NCBI GenBank assembly: GCA_037043015.1 | Contig: CM073323.1 | Location: 21,170,758 to 21,234,757 of the forward strand | Direction: 5' to 3' | DNA: 64,000 nt | Origin: Bryum argenteum | Taxonomy: Eukaryota; Streptophyta; Bryopsida; Bryales; Bryaceae | Shown: piece by piece, positions 57,531 to 64,000 of the stretch | Layout: every line of letters begins with the position of its first letter | Numbering within the stretch: position 1 is the first letter of the stretch | Notes under the pieces: model-generated | Database searches by the model: none | What the model saw: only the letters and a program-made list of their open reading frames with translations | Told to the model about the DNA's origin: nothing | Made by a program: the position numbers and the translations under genes

Positions 57531-58960
57531 TCTTTATTCCTTAATCTTATCTCATCGTCCATTTTGTACAATCTTCTTTTTACACCATACCAATCAAACG
57601 TTTCAAAAATACATAATTCAAACTATTCATATCTTGAAGAATATACTAATACCCTAAGAGTATATGTTTAGAACAATTGATAATCTTACATTTAATTGCT
57701 TCTAGATAATAGTTGGTTTTAAGCAAGTCCACCTCAGAGGTATATAGCACCATTTTTCAGCTCAAGTTTTTCAATATATTGATGAGTATTGTAATTTAAT
57801 TCTATAAAAAATCGTAGTGAAAATCGTAGTTAATTTCATAGCTTCTCTTAAAGTGCAATAATTTGATTTCAATATATGCCTTCAATTCTTATGTAAGCAA
57901 CGTCACCATTAAATTGTGCTAATTACCATCGCAATATATTATTTTATTTTTATAATTCCTCTAGTTTTCTCACGATTGCTAGAACAATAAAATTGAAGTT
58001 TGATATATTTACAAGCATTTATACATGTAATTAAATTAAATAGACTACCACACCTCGTAGCCTTATGAGGCACTAGTATGTCTAGTACAGTTTCTACACA
58101 TTAGCACGCCCTGTAGCTTATGTGTCACAATCAGATTACGTATATATTCATTTGATCAATGAGCATTAATTGATCAATACATTTTGTTATATTACTTGTT
58201 GATTCTCTCTCAATTGCACCTTGTTCCATAAGCATCCACTATACGTCCTTGCGGCATTACAACGTTCATTCAAACAATTTACAATATTATTAGAACCATA
58301 AATACTCTGAAATCTGATATCTTGGATTCTGTCAAACCAATTTGTGTTCCAGTTGTTGTTCACACTTCTACGTAAAAATTTGCTCTAAACGACACCTCAT
58401 GCGCCCCCATTCGATTGGGGAGTGCGCGAGATCATAATGTTACTTCCAAAACAAAATAAAACAAAACAAACTATGTGCCCCAAATGATATATGACCATAG
58501 GCATGGCCATTGTGTCAATCATGTTCCATTATAAAAGGAGATTCAGACTTTAGCCATGTTAAGGTTTTCTTCAATTACAAAGATATCTAATTGATCTCAA
58601 AGTTTAAAGAAGTACTTTTATTGACGGGATAATAAATTTTGTGTTACACTTGTTTGTTTTAATTACATAGATGAGGTGGTGTTAGGTTGTTGAGAACAAT
58701 TTAGGAGTTCTTATATTTTAAGAAGTTGAGAGATCTAGTATGTAAAGGACCCAATTCATTCTAATAAATTATTCTAGCTTAGAAGTATCATACATCTAAA
58801 TGAATGCACGCTATTTAGATATATTGTTGAAAATACACTTAGTTTTCAAATGCTTGTAGTACGATCGAAGATTTTGACAACATGTAGATCATTTTCGAAC
58901 ACAATTTCACTATCATAACAAAAAAATTTAATAAGTGTCATGTATGAAAGATACTATAGT
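57531..58960. other. AT-rich intergenic DNA, no gene recognised
   Basis: Nothing supported apart from a short similarity of 58390-58440 to 28655-28720. Confidence 0.4.
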
Positions 58961-58962
58961 TA

Positions 58963-59700
58963 TAAATCCTTAAATGCCCATAATATTGAAAAACAATATT
59001 TTGAACGACAAGTTGAAACTTGTTTATAACTTTTTCATTTGGAGCCCGATTTTGATGAAAACACTTAGGTCTGGTCCCAAATCATGTCTAGTTTATGTGG
59101 ATTGATGCCTACATTTATTCAAGGTGTTATAAATTTATGGCAAGCATTTTAGTGCATGCATCTTCTATTTTGGAGTTTTGAAACATGTTTTACTCATTCA
59201 AGCCAATTATCTAAATCACTTTAAACTTTCCTAGACTTTTTCTAAATTTTAGTAACTATGCCATAAGGATGGAGGCTAACAACCTAATAGTTGGTAATTT
59301 TGTTTGAATAATTGAATTTGACTTGAAAATAGATTCTTAGTGATATTCCTCTATAGAAATACATTCATATGAATAAACTGAATGAATTTTAAGGAGTTGT
59401 ATCTCATCCATCCACCACTTAGATATCTTACCTCTTTGGTTTTCATTCCGATCCAAGTTTAGTTTTTATGCTATGATAATTAATCTCGTCTAAGATGTTT
59501 CGAAAACATGGCATGCACTTTACTGCAAGGGAAATATGATCATAGACTATATTTCTTTTGTAAAATTTGGCAATTTTAAGCATTTCAAGTCTATGTTTTC
59601 AATCTATATTTTTCTAATAAAGTTTTCTTTGGTGACAGGTGCCATTAAGATGAAGGTGAGCAAATTTTTAATTGAGATAGGTATGACTTTTGATGGCATG
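58963..59700 (+). mobile_element. TIR family E, copy E5 (old, diverged)
   Basis: Tracks E1 in order: AACAATATTTTGAACGACA, TTGATGAAAACACTTAGGTC, AAATCATGTCTAGTTTATGTGG, CATGTTTTACTCATTCAAGCCAATTA, AAGATGAAGGTGAGCAA. Termini are not recognisable, so this is an old or truncated copy. Confidence 0.6.
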
Positions 59701-60581
59701 TAGTATGGGTATGATTTTGATAACATGTAGGAGCACAATTCTTTTAGATATATGTAAATATAGTTAACAATGAGTACATCTAAGTTTATAAATGTTCAAT
59801 ATTATATAACTATTGATAATATATGTGGCAAATTTTTAATCTATACGCAAGATATGCGAATATGTGAAGGATAATATTCAAAGGTTATAACATTAATATC
59901 ATCAAAATGGCACAATGCCATTTTGTCACACGGTAACTTGCACTTGCATGCACAACTGTTTACTCTATAATATCACAATTTTATGTAAGATCACTTGTAT
60001 TTATATAATATCCTTTATAATTTGTATGTCACCTTTGAATTTTGTAATGTCACGTAGTTTTTGGACTGCCGTTCAGATAAGAGAGGAGTGCCATTGTAGA
60101 AAAAGAACGTCATTGTAACGGAAGTGAGGTTTATGTAAATTTATAACTAGGTAAAAGGTAATACTTGTGGTGGTGGCCATGCAATGGTTGCAGTTGAGTA
60201 AGTGAAAGCATATGCAATAGACTTGCCAGATTGAACACTTCAATAAACATATTAATAGGAAAATGACAAACAAATCCTAGTATTAAGCTCAACCTTGGAA
60301 GAAATGGATGGCACAAAGAATAAATCTTTAGTGAACTATTACATAATTCAGTTTCTATTCATCAAGTTCAAGCTTAATCCATGGCACATTCATATATTAT
60401 TCAGAGCCATGTTATTAACTACATTCCCATATTATTAGTAGTTATATTGTAAAAGGGAGGTCTTCGCAAGAGAGACTATCTTTGAGTCTTCCAATACAAG
60501 GAGGGTTGAACCTCATTCATCATTTCATGATTGGTGCTCATTTTAAAAAGATTGTCGTGACTCAAACTAGTTAGTTAGTTA

Positions 60582-60582
<1 letters not shown>

Positions 60583-60610
<28 letters not shown>
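60583..60610 (-). other. 28-nt T run (poly-A tail on the minus strand) at the end of the cullin pseudogene
   Basis: Directly downstream, in minus-strand sense, of the last recognisable cullin-1 residues (about 60645). An AATAAA-like word lies between (around 60613-60620 on the minus strand). This fits the tail of a retroposed transcript. Confidence 0.7.
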
Positions 60611-60615
<5 letters not shown>

Positions 60616-60885
60616 TTTATTTAAGGGAATAAAAAAGAAGAAGTTGCAACTTGCCTTTCAATCACAACCATATCAACTCTAAGTAGCTTCTTGCATTGCT
60701 CATATCCATCCTTCTGAAGTTCTTAATACCTTATATTTTTCTGCATCTTCATAATCCACACAATACATGCATCAACTGCATATTGCCTATCAACTATAAC
60801 CTTATTACTCTTCTTCTCATTTTTCTTTGCAATAGAATCTTGATCCCACTCACGTTGTCTATAACAAATTTGTTATTGAACTTAA

Positions 60886-61838
60886 CCCTTTCATGACCAC
60901 TCCTGTTTTGGAAGTCGAGGTTTTTTTGAGGTGTCTGGATGTATTTTGGAGTGCATCGAATAAATGAAGGGTCAAAATTAAGATCCGACCATATAAATGT
61001 GTAGTAAACTTCATATGTATGCTAGTGGCCAAACATGGGTCAGATCTACCGTATGAACTAGAGTATTATGATGTTCCGAGTCAAGTGTAGTACATAGCGT
61101 ATACATGACCTCGAAGCTCTTTACTAGAATTAGAGACCAGAATATCGAGATTTGGGCAAAACACATGTGGTCAATATTGTAGAGAGTTTGAAGATCTATC
61201 CAACAACACCATGACTCCATGAGCGCTGCATTTCGAGCATTTATGAAACTAAAATTGTGAAAAGAGACCAAGAACCCAGTTCCTTGTATACGGTAGCGAA
61301 CGAGAAATACATGGGATATCCTAGCAAATATGGTCAGATTGAAAAATCAGACATGGTCACATTCATCAAACGCTGAGCCTTGACGTAGAATCAGTGTGAA
61401 AACAACATGTGGTTGATTCTTTTTGGTGAGGATTTTAGGTTGTACAAACGTATACGCTTTAATAGACGGTGTTGGGTTGCCAAATGGAATGAACTCTTCT
61501 TTTGTCGACGGAGCCAATTGAGTAGTACCCCCCATGTTCCCATGTTCCCAAGGGACCCTTATTAGAATTGGTGTCATGTGTCCTTGACAGTCGTATTTCC
61601 TAAATCTTTCTCACTTCTTTCCGGAGCACCTACCGTATCTCATACTCATCACCATGTATACACAGCTCTACCAGTTGGAGTGCGACTCCAAATACATCAT
61701 TGTTTTGTGTAGTAGATCCAACACACACTCCTCTTCTGGCGTTGTTCTCTAACATTTTGTTGTTTCTACACAGATTCTACTCAATCATGGAATAACCACA
61801 CTTCAGCGACCATATTTGGTTGATTGGTCATGAAAGGG
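60886..61838. mobile_element. TTAA-flanked TIR element, family F
   Basis: 953 bp between TTAA (60882-60885) and TTAA (61839-61842). Perfect 14-bp inverted termini CCCTTTCATGACCA. Not similar inside to family E, so it is a second family with the same target preference and C-run termini. No convincing transposase. Inserted in the cullin pseudogene between SDNF and KFNN codons. Confidence 0.88.
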
Positions 61839-62141
61839 TTAAAGTTATCACTCTTAGCAACTATATTGTTCTTTAGATACTCCTTCAAAATCTCGTATTT
61901 CTCACATGATCATAAGTATACCAATAAAACAACCTTCTCATATGAAATATCAATTGGCTCTTCATATCCTCATAGCTCAACTTCTTAGCATCATTAAACA
62001 ATAATAGTAGTGCGGCTTCATGTCTTGCCATAACTAAGTCAAGAGCTCTAGCATCAAAATACGCTTTTACGATACAACATCCAAGTGTGTCCATGAAAGT
62101 AAGCTTGCTATTGTTGGTTTTAGTTGCATAAAACTCTTTAA

Positions 62142-63113
62142 CCCCTAAACGTCAGTAGTGTCAAAAAATGACATTTTGGATGAAGGGCAGAAACTTTGAA
62201 GAGCCATAACTTCTTTATCCAAACTCTGTTTTTGACGAAATCACTTGTATTAGGTCACAAATCAGGTCTAGTTTATGTGGTAAAAATTGTAAACTCATAA
62301 AATAAAGTATGAATAAATGGCATGGATTTTAGTGAAGGCAGCTTTTGATTTTGGGTTTTCAAACATTTGGCATGTTTTACCATTGCAAGCCAATTATGTG
62401 AAATCTAAAGTAGTTTTTCATGAATTTTTTTCATAGGTTTGATATTTAGATGCATCCCAAAAAATTTGTAGTTGGAAGTTTTTTTATCTAGATAACTTTG
62501 GTATTGGCTTTGCAATGATGTTTCTACAATGAAAAAAGTGAAAAAATGGATGATTTTTGAAGAGCTAGATCTCCTACATCCACCGTTAGATTTTGACTTT
62601 ATTTTTTGGGATGGATTCCAATTATAGTCTATTTTTAGTGGTAGAAACCTTGACCTAATCGAGTATATATTGAAGAAAAGGCATGGATTTGAGTGCGAGG
62701 GGTCTAGTTTTGGAATATTTTTTCTTTTGTAAAATTTTTGGTACTTTTCACGACTACAAGGCTATTATTTGAGCCAAGATTTTTTTTTGATGAATTTCTT
62801 TGGTACAAGAGTGTCTTTGAGGTGAAGATGAACAACTTTCTAGTTGCTGATTATTTGATTGCAAATTTCATGTTGGTAGTATTTTAACTTCAAAGTGGAA
62901 ATGATGGTATTTTGTAGCCTGTTTTGCGCACTAATATGTTATGATCTCGCAATCTATGAGGTCCCATGAGTCAATTTTTGGTCCACATGATCTACTACAA
63001 GTCTATCAGAGGTTTGTACGTTTGAGATCTGGTTAGCTTATCTTTATTTTCATCTATATCACTTTTTTTGAAAATGAGTTTTTGGTTAAGAATACCCCAA
63101 GGACGTTTAGGGG
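62142..63113 (+). mobile_element. TTAA-flanked TIR element family E, copy E2 (full length)
   Basis: 972 bp between TTAA (62138-62141) and TTAA (63114-63117). Perfect 12-bp inverted termini CCCCTAAACGTC. Nearly the same length as E1 (44720-45690) and similar throughout. Inserted in the cullin pseudogene within the codons for TFKEF. Confidence 0.9.
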
Positions 63114-63515
63114 TTAAACGTTCCTATACACTCCACCATTTATTTTCGTAAACTTATATTACGACTTGGCGAAGATCCACTTTTAAGAATGGTCACCTTC
63201 AAGTTTATGCAGTGCACAAATATCTTGTTTTTATATACATGCTCACCAAATCTGAAAATCTCGCACCACCTTCAAATCTTTGACCATGCCTTCTCTCTTT
63301 GAAGTGTGCAATCTCCCACACGCTTCCTTGAGTTTTGTTATAAAATTCTCTTCAAGGTTCAAAACATACTTCGTAGACAACAACCTTTAAGCAAGCTTCT
63401 TCTCATAAAGATCATGAAACATATTCTCGTCATATACATACGCGTATACGTACACCACCTCCTTAGGTATATTCTATGGTTTCCCTTTGTTTTCTTTGCC
63501 CATCACTAGTGGTCT

Positions 63516-64000
63516 ACCGTGCTGCAAAGAGACTTTTGTTCAGCAGACTTGTTATTGATTCTTTTTAGTGACATACATTATATGATAGCATCATCATTGC
63601 ACTTTCCTCATTTACTCTTCTCAAAGGGCATTTGAGAGGAGTACAAGGAGATGCATGGCAAGCACTAATATGTGAGAGAGAAGCCAGCTTTATAACGCCT
63701 GTTGCTGAAGGGAGAAAGTTTGTGAGATACTAAAATAAGTGGCACAATGTCGAAGCATGACCCGGGGGTCTTTTACAAATTAAGGATGACGGCCTGACGG
63801 ATTGCGGCAAAGGGCAAAAGCATTGAGTGATGGTGAGTTTGGAACATCGCTTTGAACATTGTGTTTGATAATGCTTTTACTTGCATTTTACTTTGTATAA
63901 GCAATTGCTTCTATTTTTATCTCTATATTAAGTTTGTTTTCCATGTATATTATAGGGTATTTGAGTCATATACTTTCCATATTTGTAGGTGGTAAAAAAG
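63516..64000. other. AT-rich DNA to window end, no gene recognised
   Basis: No coding region or clear repeat. More of the cullin retrocopy may be hidden here in decayed form, but I could not follow it. Confidence 0.4.

Larger units (their letters stand above)
60583..63515 (-). pseudogene. Cullin-1 (CUL1) processed pseudogene B, split by two TTAA transposons
   Basis: Minus strand, from about 63515 down: EVV-YVYAYVYDENMF, FHDLYEKKLA (stop), NFITKLKEACG, SKREGMVKDL, INLKVTILKSG, MVECIGTFKEFYATKT, LGCCIVKAYFD, EAALLLLFNDAKKLSYED, CEKYEILKE, SDNFKFNNKF, then DRQYAVDACIVWIMK, which corresponds to the neddylation-site region (IVRIMK in intact cullins). These follow the order of plant CUL1, the SCF scaffold. 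No introns interrupt them and a 28-nt poly-A run follows the last segment, so it is a retrocopy. Stops and frameshifts make it non-functional. Elements E2 (62142-63113) and F (60886-61838) sit inside it at TTAA sites, and removing each with one TTAA restores the frame. Confidence 0.88.

Overview
This looks like nuclear DNA of a land plant. Genes have spliceosomal introns of roughly 70-580 bp, plant-only families are present (plastid PTAC2, TPX2/WAVE-DAMPENED2-like), and telo-box motifs (AAACCCTA) lie in promoters. GC-rich genes sit in AT-rich repeats. A filamin/Ig plus PC-esterase protein resembling NXPE proteins, an intronless SAC3A-type gene and compact introns make me favour a seed-free plant (bryophyte or lycophyte), but the sequence alone does not settle the species.

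Layout. 1-5.4 kb: a frameshifted Ty3/gypsy retrotransposon whose 5' end lies outside the window, followed by a 178-bp tandem duplication. About 6.8-7.3 kb: a decayed cullin-1 fragment (minus). 9.57-11.35 kb: NXPE-like esterase gene (2 exons, 560 aa). 11.74-15.67 kb: complete PTAC2 orthologue (9 exons, 854 aa). 16-18 kb: AT-rich repeats. 19.0-22.3 kb: SAC3A-like gene copy 1 (1082 aa, intronless coding region, leader intron). 23.2-28.0 kb: five-RRM ribosome-biogenesis protein MRD1/RBM19 (minus, 912 aa), whose start codon appears to be split by an intron. 28-32 kb: transposon island. 32.5-34.5 kb and 39.4-41.4 kb: tandem paralogues of a TPX2-domain microtubule protein with conserved promoter elements. 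41.4-50 kb: SINE, MITE and TIR-element debris and a broken F-box gene. 50.3-53.7 kb: SAC3A copy 2, inverted relative to copy 1, with an expanded glutamine tract and three indels that truncate it. 54.5-64 kb: repeats, a 39-bp minisatellite, and a cullin-1 pseudogene with a poly-A tail, split by two different TTAA-flanked transposons.

Nothing suggests the genes form one pathway. They are ordinary dispersed housekeeping genes: plastid transcription, rRNA processing, mRNA export/processing and microtubules. The most informative signals are evolutionary. There are four families of short non-autonomous mobile elements with identifiable target-site duplications: a tRNA-headed SINE, a TA-flanked MITE, and two TTAA/CCC-terminus DNA transposon families. 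The insertion sites of the latter can be proved because removing them restores the cullin reading frame. There is also patchy near-identity between inverted SAC3A copies about 28 kb apart, which suggests gene conversion.
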